From: WRGT01 sp942493035
Lineage (GTDB): Bacteria; Spirochaetota; UBA4802; UBA5550
Length of the DNA stretch: 64,000 nt
Assembly: GCA_942493035.1 (NCBI GenBank)
Contig: OW818666.1
Span: 868,001-932,000 of the forward strand
Direction: 5' to 3'
The first letter of the stretch is position 1; each line of letters opens with the position of its first letter. The position numbers were made by a program, and so were the translations under genes. Below, in pieces: positions 1 through 7,312 of the stretch. The notes under the pieces were generated by a model. That model did no database searches. It was given only the letters and a program-made list of their open reading frames with translations, and was not told where the DNA came from.

Positions 1-75
1 GTTTAAGGGCGGTAGCCCTTTTATAGGCCCCGCAGGGTTCCCTGCGATCCCATAAATGGAATTTTTGGGATCACT
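1..75. repeat. R6 dispersed repeat, partial copy
   Basis: The GC-rich stretch matching 'ggcggtagcccttttata' followed by a CCGCAGGG/CCCTGCG hairpin is a partial copy of the repeat seen complete at 1206-1340 and, inverted, at 52332-52464. It lies directly upstream of corA. No promoter could be assigned inside it. Confidence 0.7.
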
Positions 76-99
76 CTACAGTAATTCTGAGGAGTATTT

Positions 100-1161
100 A
101 TGAAAATTCATGTAAGCAGAAGAAGCAAGAAGAGCGGGGCGCCTCCCGGTACTTTGATTCATATAGGGCGCGATGCAGCTTTTGATGTTGTAATAACCCG
201 ATGCTGTTACGATGAAACGACTTTCGTTGAAGATAAAAATATAACACTTGATAAACTGTTTGAGGCTGAAAACGATCTGGCTGTGGAGTGGATCAATTTT
301 GACGGTATTCACGATGTGAAGATGATTGAACAGATCGGATCACATTTTGGAATTGATACTTTAATTCTGGAAGATATTGTTAATTCCAATCAGCGCCCGA
401 AAATTGAGGATTACGGTGATTATATTTATATTGTTCTTAAACTGCTAACTTACAACATGAAATCGGGTGAGATAGAGTCGGAACAGGTCAGTATTGTTTT
501 TAATTCAAGAATAGTATTTTCGTTTCAGGAGAAGCAGGGGGATGATTTTGAGCCTCTGCGGGAGCGTATCAGAAAAAAAGGTAAGATCAGAAAAATGGGC
601 ACAGACTATCTTACTTATTCCATTATAGATTACATTGCTGATAACTACTTTGTTGTGCTTGAAAAAATCGGTGATAAAATTGAAAAGATTGAATATGAGG
701 TTCTAAGTGATCCCGATAATAATACTCTTCGAAGAATTCACGAACTGAAAAGGGATACTCTTATGATTAAAAAGAGTGTCTGGCCTCTCAGGGATGTTCT
801 CGGATTGATGATAAGGCCGGAAAATGAATTTATTAAAGATACAATAGTCTTCAATCTTCGGGATGCGTATGACCATACTATTGAAGTCATTGATACTGTT
901 GAAGCATATCGTGATTTTATGACAGGTCTTCTTGATATATATCTTTCAGGTACAAGTAATAGAATGAATGAAATTATGAAAGTTCTTACCCTTATTTCGA
1001 CTATCTTTATTCCTCTGACTTTTATTGCTGGAGTATATGGTATGAATTTTAAACGTATGCCTGAAACGGAGTGGTATAACGGTTACTATTATATCCTGGG
1101 ATTTATGGTCTTTGTAGTATTAATAATGTTTGTATTTTTTAAAAAGAAGAAATGGCTCTGA
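100..1161 (+). CDS. corA: CorA-family magnesium/cobalt transporter
   Basis: The 353-residue protein is the usual length for CorA, a pentameric inner-membrane channel for Mg2+ and Co2+. A large soluble N-terminal domain with long charged helices (about 1-290) precedes two C-terminal membrane segments (about 293-315 and 327-347). The signature YGMNF that follows the first membrane helix and forms the selectivity loop is present. The start is supported by a GAGGAG ribosome site a few bases upstream. It stands alone between repeats and faces a MORN gene across a shared terminator, so no operon partner is visible. Confidence 0.96.
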   Translation: MKIHVSRRSKKSGAPPGTLIHIGRDAAFDVVITRCCYDETTFVEDKNITLDKLFEAENDLAVEWINFDGIHDVKMIEQIGSHFGIDTLILEDIVNSNQRPKIEDYGDYIYIVLKLLTYNMKSGEIESEQVSIVFNSRIVFSFQEKQGDDFEPLRERIRKKGKIRKMGTDYLTYSIIDYIADNYFVVLEKIGDKIEKIEYEVLSDPDNNTLRRIHELKRDTLMIKKSVWPLRDVLGLMIRPENEFIKDTIVFNLRDAYDHTIEVIDTVEAYRDFMTGLLDIYLSGTSNRMNEIMKVLTLISTIFIPLTFIAGVYGMNFKRMPETEWYNGYYYILGFMVFVVLIMFVFFKKKKWL

Positions 1162-1205
1162 AAATTTATATCCTTTAAAGGCAGTTTTATTAATTCAATC
1201 TTTAC

Positions 1206-1340
1206 AGGGTCAAAGGCCAGCTTTTTTTCGACTTCCTGTCGGTGCTGGCAGGCGAACGTCGTGTTCGCTCGGGCGGTAGCCCCTTTATAAGCCCCGCAGG
1301 GCTCCCTGCGGGCCCGAAAACGGAGTTTTTAGGCCCACCC
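1206..1340. repeat. R6 dispersed repeat, full copy
   Basis: About 135 bases between corA and its terminator are nearly identical to the reverse complement of 52332-52464, including the blocks 'ggccagctttttttcgac', 'cggtgctggcaggcgaac' and 'cccctttataagccccgc'. A partial copy opens the window. The element contains small hairpins (GTTCGC/GCGAAC type and CCGCAGGGCTCCCTGCGG) and no open reading frame. Confidence 0.85.
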
Positions 1341-1351
1341 TTGAAATAAAA

Positions 1352-1377
1352 AAAAGCCCTCATAAGAGGGCTTTTTT
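1352..1377. terminator. Bidirectional intrinsic terminator
   Basis: AAAAGCCCTC, loop ATAA, GAGGGCTTTTTT. The stem is flanked by an A-run on one side and a T-run on the other, so it can terminate both corA (+) and the convergent MORN lipoprotein gene (-). Confidence 0.85.
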
Positions 1378-1395
1378 ATTATACTGAGTTATTGA

Positions 1396-1983
1396 TTACT
1401 GTTCGCTTATAAATTTGTTCTTTTCGAAGATTCCTGAAACTTTTGAAGTATCAGGCCATGAAAGAGTCCCTTTACCTTCAAGCATTCCATCTTTCCACTC
1501 ACCGGTGTAAACAACACCGGTAGCCCATTTATAGGTACCTCTGCCGTCCGGTTTTCCGTTCTTCCAGTCGCCGTTATAAGAATCTCCGTCTTTCCACTTG
1601 TATTCGCCGGTTCCGTGTTTTAGATTGTCTTTGTAATCGCCTGTATATGTATCGCCATTGTTGAATATGAATGTTCCTTTACCGTCACGTTTGTTTTCAG
1701 CATAAGTTCCTTCATATTTAGCACCGTTGGGCCATACCATAACGCCGTTTCCGCTGACTTTGTTTGTGTTGAAATCGCCAGTGTACTCTACATCTTTGGC
1801 AAATTTAACTTTCCCCTTACCATTAAGGCAGTCCCCTTCAATACAGTTTGTTCCTGTACCGAAAGCTTTTACAACGGGAGCAACAACTACAACTTCTTCT
1901 TTTTTCTCTGTTGATCCGCAAGCAGCAAAGAGCATTGCCATCATCGCTGCGAGGGAAAGTATAATATAATTTTTCATCTTCAT
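1396..1983 (-). CDS. MORN-repeat lipoprotein
   Basis: The 195-residue protein starts with a lipoprotein signal peptide whose lipobox is LFAAC (Cys about 22), so it should be anchored to a membrane and face the periplasm. After a C-x4-C pair (CIEGDC) come five MORN repeats of the form Y-x-G-[DEW]-x7-G-x-G (about 65-180). MORN arrays are thought to act as scaffolds or lipid/protein binding surfaces; no enzymatic part is visible. A strong AGGAGGT site precedes the start. A second, shorter member of the same family with the same CIxGxC lead-in lies at 46920-47369. Confidence 0.9.
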   Translation of the reverse strand: MKMKNYIILSLAAMMAMLFAACGSTEKKEEVVVVAPVVKAFGTGTNCIEGDCLNGKGKVKFAKDVEYTGDFNTNKVSGNGVMVWPNGAKYEGTYAENKRDGKGTFIFNNGDTYTGDYKDNLKHGTGEYKWKDGDSYNGDWKNGKPDGRGTYKWATGVVYTGEWKDGMLEGKGTLSWPDTSKVSGIFEKNKFISEQ

Positions 1984-2060
1984 TGGTGACCTCCTGTTAA
2001 CAGGATTAATCCTGCTGATTAATCGCCGTGAGCCGTTTCTAATTGTTATTCATTAAACAG

Positions 2061-2088
2061 AAACAGACGCATACATATGCGTCTGTTT
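2061..2088 (-). terminator. Terminator-like hairpin
   Basis: Perfect 13-bp stem AAACAGACGCATA / TATGCGTCTGTTT with a two-base loop, immediately downstream of the OmpL47-like gene on the minus strand. The T-tract is short, so it may be an RNA-stabilising hairpin. Confidence 0.6.
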
Positions 2089-2100
2089 CGAGTTAATAGA

Positions 2101-3252
2101 TTATTCAGTAATTAACTTAATATTTGTATCAGCCGGGATTATATCAACAAATACATCAAGTGTTGTAGTTTTGCTTGTGTTGCCTACGCCGTCTCTTGCG
2201 ATAGCTTCAATTTTATGCATACCATTTGTGTTGAACTGAAGTTCTCCAGTGTACAGAATGAAATCACTTTTGTTATCCATTCTGTAGTAGATTGTTTTTA
2301 CACCGGATTCAGTATCAGCAGCAGTAACTGTGTATTTAAAATCTTTAGAAGCTATACTCATTTTGTCTTTTTTGTAAAATTCCTTGTCTGCTTTGATTTC
2401 AACAACCGGGGCTGTTTTATCAACTATTATCTTAATGTCTTCTATGCTTTCAGAAAGAGTGTTGCCGTTTTCATCAACAACTTTTGTTGTATATTTTGTA
2501 GTGAGGTTTCCAACTTTATCTTCAGATGTAACTTCAAGTACAACAGGAGCAAGTGAATTCAGGCTGAATGGTTTAACATACTGCTTGTGCTCTTCACCTT
2601 TAACTGCATATGTAACCGCTGCAACACCGGAGATGTTGTCTTTAGCTGATACAGTATAGTTGTATGTGAAAGTTTCTGCTGCATAGATGTTTTCACCATT
2701 TTTTGAAAATGGTGCATTGATTGTAACAAGAGTTGCCGGAGCAGTTTTGTCGAGTATGATGTTGATGCTCTTCATAGACTCTTTGTTGCCCATTTTGTCA
2801 ACACTGTAGTAATAGATTACATGGCTACCTTCGTCGCTAAGAGTGAATGGCTCGGAATATTTCTGCTCCTGCCCTTCATCAATTTTATACATAACTGAAT
2901 CTTTCATAACATTATCCATGTCAAAAAGTTCAAAACGTACTTTATCATTTACATAGGTATTATAACCGTCTGTGAATGTTTTAGGCTGTCCTTTAAGAAG
3001 CTGAACTTCCTCTTTTTCGTAAACTTTCTCTGCATGCTCAGCAGCTGTATCTTCCATAGTCAGATGTTCTGTTGCTGCTTCTTCTGTTTTTACTGCATCA
3101 TCTGCAGTCTTTTCTGTAGTATCTGCAACTTTTTCTTCTGTTGTTGCAGTTGCAGTATCATCTGTTGATACTGTTTCCTGTGATATTGCAGCACCTGATA
3201 TTAGAATGAATGCTGTAAATATGAATAAAGCTAATATTGAAACTTTTTTCAT
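2101..3252 (-). CDS. Exported OmpL47-type Ig-like repeat protein
   Basis: The likely start is the internal MKKVSIL (3252), preceded by GGAGGT; an upstream in-frame ATG would add ten residues and has no ribosome site. The 383-residue protein has a Sec signal peptide (about 1-25), a low-complexity Thr/Glu/Ala-rich linker (about 26-95), then three repeats of about 95 residues. Each repeat has the pattern Y-[KR]-[IVM]-D...F...G-x-H-x-[IV]...D-x-x-G-N followed by DKTAP. This is the OmpL47-like beta-sandwich repeat first named in Leptospira. A cell-surface or periplasmic binding role is inferred; no ligand can be deduced. It follows the MORN lipoprotein on the same strand with a hairpin between them. 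Confidence 0.85.
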   Translation of the reverse strand: MKKVSILALFIFTAFILISGAAISQETVSTDDTATATTEEKVADTTEKTADDAVKTEEAATEHLTMEDTAAEHAEKVYEKEEVQLLKGQPKTFTDGYNTYVNDKVRFELFDMDNVMKDSVMYKIDEGQEQKYSEPFTLSDEGSHVIYYYSVDKMGNKESMKSINIILDKTAPATLVTINAPFSKNGENIYAAETFTYNYTVSAKDNISGVAAVTYAVKGEEHKQYVKPFSLNSLAPVVLEVTSEDKVGNLTTKYTTKVVDENGNTLSESIEDIKIIVDKTAPVVEIKADKEFYKKDKMSIASKDFKYTVTAADTESGVKTIYYRMDNKSDFILYTGELQFNTNGMHKIEAIARDGVGNTSKTTTLDVFVDIIPADTNIKLITE

Positions 3253-3438
3253 TGAAGACCTCCAAAAATAAATTATTAACACTTTAATTTTTTTAATAGA
3301 TATCCCGTAGCTGAATTTTCTGCGAATATCGTACTTTTATAAGGTAATATTATATAGTATCGATTTTTAATCAATTAAAATATTTAAAAATGAAAGTTTT
3401 TATACCCGCAAAATATACAAATTGTAATTATTTAAGCG

Positions 3439-3478
3439 GATACAACCCCTTTCCTGCATAATGAAAAGGGGGTGTATC
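3439..3478 (-). terminator. Terminator hairpin after zinc-ribbon gene
   Basis: A 14-bp stem (GATACAACCCCTTT with AAAGGGGGTGTATC, one mismatch) closes a 12-base loop just past the stop codon of the minus-strand zinc-ribbon gene. Confidence 0.65.
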
Positions 3479-3482
3479 TGCT

Positions 3483-4541
3483 TTACTCTTCGTTTATTCC
3501 GTAGAAAAATCCGAAAACCATTGATTCTTCCCCTTTTATTGTGCTGTTTAACGATGTTTTCTGCCATGTTTCATATTTTACATCGTCTTTATGAATTTCA
3601 CCATCATCATCTTTTACTGATATAAAATAAACAGCTTCAGTTTTAACATCTCTGAATTTATCCGGATATCTTTTCAGCTCCCCCTCTTTGGCTGCAAATG
3701 AAGTATCCTTTGTGCTCCCTTTAAATTCATAGGGCTGACCCGCTACCCATTTCATCATTTTGTACTTATATTTTGTCTGATATACCGGTACATCTCTGTA
3801 TTTTGTTTCGGTGTAGGTTTCTTTTTTTGTTGTATAAACGGGCTGGTTTTCGTAAATATCTTTAAAATAACCGTTACCCATATCCTTGGTTCCGACTTTA
3901 ACTTTCTTTTCCCCTGTTTTTACCTGAACATCGCGTGTTTTAGTAATATATCCATCAGGGACTTTGTCATAGTGATGAACTGCCCTGAACTCGCCGAGTT
4001 TCTGTGCAGATGCAGGGAGAGACCAGTCCTCTTCTGTAACCATTTTGTATTCCTGATAAAGAACTTTGGCGGAATATTCAAAACCTGTGACAGTAAGATT
4101 TATTGTAGAGGTGAGCATGATGAGTGTAAATAGTGTTATAATTGAAACAGCACCTGCGATGATAGCAATTTTAAGTTTCCGGCTGAATGTAGATGGAGCT
4201 GCGGCTGCTGCGGGGGGAGTGGTTTCTTCAGCTGCATCAAAGCGTATCTCCTTCTCCTGCATGGATACATCACCCTGAGCTTCGCTCCTTTTATTGCCGC
4301 AGCTTACACAGAAATTATCAAATGCATTGTTTTGTGTTGAACAGTATGAACACTTCCAGTCTGCACCTGCATTAGCCTCGGCAAGCAGTTTTTCATCGGT
4401 TACCTCAGCTGCATCTTCCGGGAGATAGAACTGTACATCATCGGGTCTGGTGGATCCGCATGAACCGCAGTAGGAATCGGGACCTCTGTTTCCTATTCTG
4501 CCGCAGGTTTTACAGTCCCATTTTCCTTCTCGAATTGTCAT
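3483..4541 (-). CDS. Double zinc-ribbon membrane protein
   Basis: The start chosen is MTIREGKW at 4541, preceded by AGGAGAG; an upstream ATG at 4601 has no ribosome site. Two RanBP2/zinc-ribbon style fingers lie at the N-terminus (W-x-C-x2-C ... C-x2-C at about 8-30, and again at about 60-85). A Pro/Ala linker, one membrane segment (about 125-150) and an extracytoplasmic domain follow; the last is rich in Lys, Tyr and Thr with internal 'V-Y-x-T-K' style repeats. The arrangement suggests a cytoplasmic zinc module coupled to a periplasmic domain. Function unknown. Confidence 0.75.
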   Translation of the reverse strand: MTIREGKWDCKTCGRIGNRGPDSYCGSCGSTRPDDVQFYLPEDAAEVTDEKLLAEANAGADWKCSYCSTQNNAFDNFCVSCGNKRSEAQGDVSMQEKEIRFDAAEETTPPAAAAAPSTFSRKLKIAIIAGAVSIITLFTLIMLTSTINLTVTGFEYSAKVLYQEYKMVTEEDWSLPASAQKLGEFRAVHHYDKVPDGYITKTRDVQVKTGEKKVKVGTKDMGNGYFKDIYENQPVYTTKKETYTETKYRDVPVYQTKYKYKMMKWVAGQPYEFKGSTKDTSFAAKEGELKRYPDKFRDVKTEAVYFISVKDDDGEIHKDDVKYETWQKTSLNSTIKGEESMVFGFFYGINEE

Positions 4542-4604
4542 ATTATCTCTCCTGATTTGATGTAATTTTAATTTAACCATAGATTGCAAAAAGTTCAACA
4601 AATA

Positions 4605-4727
4605 TCAATATTTATTCCTTAACTTTTCTAAAGTAAAAAAAGCTCTATTATCCCCGCCGCCGAAGGCGGCGGGGATATATAATTTTTGTTTTTTACACTA
4701 AAAATTATATTTAGGAATAATTACTGA
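4605..4727. repeat. R5 MITE-like palindromic element
   Basis: The ends are inverted repeats (TCAATATTTATTCCTTAA on the left, TTTAGGAATAATTACTGA on the right). The symmetry continues inward (TAAAGTAAAAAA / TTTTTTACACTA) to a central perfect hairpin ATCCCCGCCGCC-GAA-GGCGGCGGGGAT at 4650-4676. The same element, enlarged by an inserted R6 repeat, is at 52304-52592. It has no coding capacity and fits a miniature inverted-repeat element. It sits between two divergent genes and its hairpin could also act on transcripts. Confidence 0.75.
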
Positions 4728-4805
4728 ACAAATATTGTTTTGCGGGATGTAAAAATATCTGAAACTGCTGCCGGTTTGCCCGATGCCCCGGTGCTGTTAT
4801 TATTC

Positions 4806-4850
4806 TTGACTTTTTATCGGAAAAGTTGAAAATGTACCAATCGGTCAGTT
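4806..4850 (+). promoter_or_regulatory. Possible promoter/operator of TetR-QueG-like operon
   Basis: TTGACT at 4806-4811 resembles a -35 box. Just downstream, TACCAATCGGTCA (4836-4848) contains the imperfect palindrome ACC-AATC-GGT, typical in size for a TetR-family operator and well placed for autoregulation. No convincing -10 box was found, so this is only suggestive. Confidence 0.35.
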
Positions 4851-4878
4851 TTGATGCAGGTTTTATTACAGAGGTATT

Positions 4879-5502
4879 ATGCAGAAAGGGAACGAAACAA
4901 AAGAGAGAATTAGAGAGGCTGCTCTGGATCTGTTTCATCGCGGAGGGTACAATAGTACCAGTATTAATGATATAATAGAGTCTACCGGTGTAAAAAAGGG
5001 GAATCTGTATTTTCATTATTGTTCAAAGGAGAACCTTGCTATTGAAGTTTTGAAGGATGCTCTGACTCTTTATGAGGATTACATAAACTCCAGAATTTCA
5101 GGGTCAACATCAGCTGAGAAGCTGGAGAGTCTGATCGATGCAGTTGCAGATTATCATATTAACAGCAATTTCAGATCGGGATGTATTTTCGGGAACATGG
5201 CTCTTGAAACCGGAGGGAGCGATTCTGAAATTTCTGAATTTGTTAAGGATGTATTTTTAAAATGGGAGAGCAATTTTGAAAAACTCCTGAGCCGCGGAGT
5301 GAAGGAGGGCGATCTTCAGCTCCGGGAGACACCCCGTGTTCTTGCGCGTATGATTTTATCATCTATTGAAGGGGGACTTATGCTCTCAAAAGTCTACGGT
5401 AAGATTGATCCGTTTTTAAACTGCAAAGAATTTATAAGAGCCGCATTATCTGAAAGACGTATTGAACAGAATTTGAATAATGTAAAATGGGGGGAGATAT
5501 GA
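4879..5502 (+). CDS. TetR/AcrR-family transcriptional regulator
   Basis: Residues about 8-55 form a classical TetR helix-turn-helix (ALDLFHRGGYNSTSINDI, then GVKKGNLYFHY), in which the recognition helix is the 'GNLYFHF'-type motif. The rest (about 60-207) is an all-helical ligand-binding/dimerisation domain with GCIFGNMALE, common in the YxaF/LmrA-like subgroup. The stop codon overlaps the next gene's ATG (ATGA), so the regulator and the QueG-like reductase are translationally coupled and probably co-regulated. The ligand is not predictable. Confidence 0.92.
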   Translation: MQKGNETKERIREAALDLFHRGGYNSTSINDIIESTGVKKGNLYFHYCSKENLAIEVLKDALTLYEDYINSRISGSTSAEKLESLIDAVADYHINSNFRSGCIFGNMALETGGSDSEISEFVKDVFLKWESNFEKLLSRGVKEGDLQLRETPRVLARMILSSIEGGLMLSKVYGKIDPFLNCKEFIRAALSERRIEQNLNNVKWGEI

Positions 5503-6614
5503 TCAGCAGACAGAGCGTTATTGATAAATCAAAACAGATCGGTTTCGCTGATATAGGATTTACCGGGATTGAACCTTTTACTTCTCAGCTTGAATTTCTC
5601 AGGAATCCCGATGCGCGGTACGGATGGACTGAAAAGATAGGGCTTACACTTGAAAAGAATACCGATCCTCTCACTGTTCTTGAAGGGGGGAAGGGGATAA
5701 TTGTCCTGCTTCACAGCTATCTGCAGAGCTCCATCCCGACTGCGCTTATGGGGAATTTCGGAAGGTGTTATCTTAATGATGACAGAGTCACCAGGGACGG
5801 ACTTGCACTGAAGGTGAAGGAGTTCAGAAATTATCTGAAAGAAAATGGGATCAATTCAAAGCTCTCCGCCAGTATGCCGGATAAGCTTGCCGCGGCTAGA
5901 GCAGGAGTGGGGACATTCGGTAAAAATTGTCTTCTTTATGCTTCGAGGGGTGCATCGCGGAGTTCATTTATATTTCCTCTTGTTATCGTAATTGATGCAG
6001 AATTTGAGCCGGATACACCATCTGTAAAAACTGATTGTCCAGGATGGTGCAGGAATGCCTGTATTGCTGCATGTCCCACAAGAGCACTTCTGGGTAACGG
6101 GAAAATCGACTCTCAGAGATGTATCTCTTATCTCACATATCATGGCAAAGAGCTTACGCCGCTTGAGCTCCGCGAGCCCATGGGGATGTATATATACGGA
6201 TGCGACAGATGCCAGAATGTCTGTCCAAGAAATATTCCGCATCTATCTGTTCAGATGCCGGATGATGCAAAGCTTGTAGAGATGTCGGAAAGGTTTACAC
6301 CGGAAAAACTGCTCAGCATGGACAAGGCATACTTTGAGACATTCATCTGGCCTAAAATGTTTTATATGTCATATAAAACTTTATGGAAATGGAAAATGAA
6401 TGCCGCCAGGGCAATGGGTAATTCACTCGATAAAAAATATATTCCCGATCTTATACGTGCGATGAAAGAGGAGGAGGACGAGAGAGTCAGAGCCATGTCT
6501 GCCTGGAGTCTCGGGAGGCTTGGCGGCGATGATGCTTATTCTGCTTTAACCATGTTAACTGGTGAAAATTCAGATATGGTAAAACATGAAATTGCCGCAG
6601 CTCTGGGGAAATAA
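5499..6614 (+). CDS. QueG-like double [4Fe-4S] reductase with HEAT-type C-terminus
   Basis: Similar in length (371) and organisation to epoxyqueuosine reductase QueG, a cobalamin-dependent iron-sulfur enzyme of tRNA queuosine synthesis. A catalytic N-terminal half carries LAAARAGVGTFGKN. A ferredoxin-like region follows with two clusters (C-x3-C-x3-C-x3-CP and C-x2-C-x3-CPRN), then RCISYLT and a C-terminal HEAT-like segment (AMSAWSLGRLGG). Typical QueG has C-x2-C-x2-C-x3-CP in the first cluster, so the spacing here differs. It may be a paralogue with another substrate, consistent with its own TetR regulator. Start at 5499 chosen because it overlaps the TetR stop and follows GGGGAG; an ATG at 5487 is possible. 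Confidence 0.8.
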   Translation: MISRQSVIDKSKQIGFADIGFTGIEPFTSQLEFLRNPDARYGWTEKIGLTLEKNTDPLTVLEGGKGIIVLLHSYLQSSIPTALMGNFGRCYLNDDRVTRDGLALKVKEFRNYLKENGINSKLSASMPDKLAAARAGVGTFGKNCLLYASRGASRSSFIFPLVIVIDAEFEPDTPSVKTDCPGWCRNACIAACPTRALLGNGKIDSQRCISYLTYHGKELTPLELREPMGMYIYGCDRCQNVCPRNIPHLSVQMPDDAKLVEMSERFTPEKLLSMDKAYFETFIWPKMFYMSYKTLWKWKMNAARAMGNSLDKKYIPDLIRAMKEEEDERVRAMSAWSLGRLGGDDAYSALTMLTGENSDMVKHEIAAALGK

Positions 6615-6657
6615 CTGTTGAATTTCTGAAAAGTGGAGATATTTTTAGTAATAAATC

Positions 6658-6705
6658 AGCTTATTCCTCTTTTTTTTTACTTTTTTAGCCCGAATAAGCT
6701 TTTTT
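6658..6705 (+). terminator. Possible terminator of TetR-QueG-like operon
   Basis: AGCTTATTC (6658-6666) pairs with GAATAAGCT (6692-6700), followed by a T-run. The 25-base T-rich loop makes it weaker than a standard terminator. Confidence 0.45.
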
Positions 6706-6752
6706 GATAGATTTTTTCACCATTATTATATAATACTCTCACTATATTAACA

Positions 6753-6785
6753 GATTTAAAGTAGATTTAAAGTAGAATTAAAGTT
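6753..6785 (+). repeat. Three 11-bp tandem repeats upstream of STAS gene
   Basis: GATTTAAAGTA occurs twice back to back and a third degenerate unit (GAATTAAAGTT) follows directly. The 11-bp period places each unit on nearly the same helical face. They lie 41 bases before the STAS start, so they may be regulator binding sites. Confidence 0.6.
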
Positions 6786-6825
6786 TGATGATTCAGCTAT
6801 TATAAAAAGGAAAAAGGTAAATATC

Positions 6826-7302
6826 ATGCTGCAGATTGATATTGAAGAAAAGGATAAAGTTGCAGTTATCAGTATTTGCGGTGAATTATCTTTACATAGT
6901 ATACAGGGTTTTGAACAGGCCTTTAAAAAATATCAGGCTTCGGATTTTAATGTTATTGCGCTTGATTTAAAAAATATGCCGTATATCGATTCATTCGGAA
7001 TGAGCAGAATGATTAAAATATCCCGGATATTTCTTGCAGCCGGTAAAGACTTTATTCTTGTTAACATGAATGATAATATTCATCACATTTTTAAAATGTC
7101 TACATTTGACAGACTTTTTAATATTATGACAGGTGAAGATTTTGAATTGGAGTTTCTTACTCCGGAACTTCCTGTGAGACATTATAGTTCAGAACATGTT
7201 GATGATTTCATTCAATCACACGATACGAAGAATAATCCGAAAATAAAACAGGTTGAATTTGTAGATGATAACGGTACAACTCTTGTTTTTCTTGATGAGT
7301 AG
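6826..7302 (+). CDS. STAS-domain protein (anti-sigma factor antagonist-like)
   Basis: Residues about 1-105 match the STAS fold of SpoIIAA/RsbV-type antagonists. The strand 'VAVISICGEL' is followed by 'VIALDLKNMPYIDSFGM', where the Ser in D-S-x-G is the usual phosphorylated residue. A 50-residue C-terminal tail (about 106-158) has no recognised domain and is acidic at its end. In partner-switching pathways such proteins bind anti-sigma kinases; no partner kinase lies next to it here. The gene converges with the adenylate cyclase gene, leaving only ten bases between stops. Confidence 0.85.
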   Translation: MLQIDIEEKDKVAVISICGELSLHSIQGFEQAFKKYQASDFNVIALDLKNMPYIDSFGMSRMIKISRIFLAAGKDFILVNMNDNIHHIFKMSTFDRLFNIMTGEDFELEFLTPELPVRHYSSEHVDDFIQSHDTKNNPKIKQVEFVDDNGTTLVFLDE

Positions 7303-7312
7303 AGGTTATACT

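Noticed and set aside
4650..4676. Stand-alone intrinsic terminator GCCGCC-GAA-GGCGGC
   Set aside because: The hairpin is the core of a larger inverted-repeat element that recurs elsewhere, so it is annotated as part of R5, though it may still affect transcripts.
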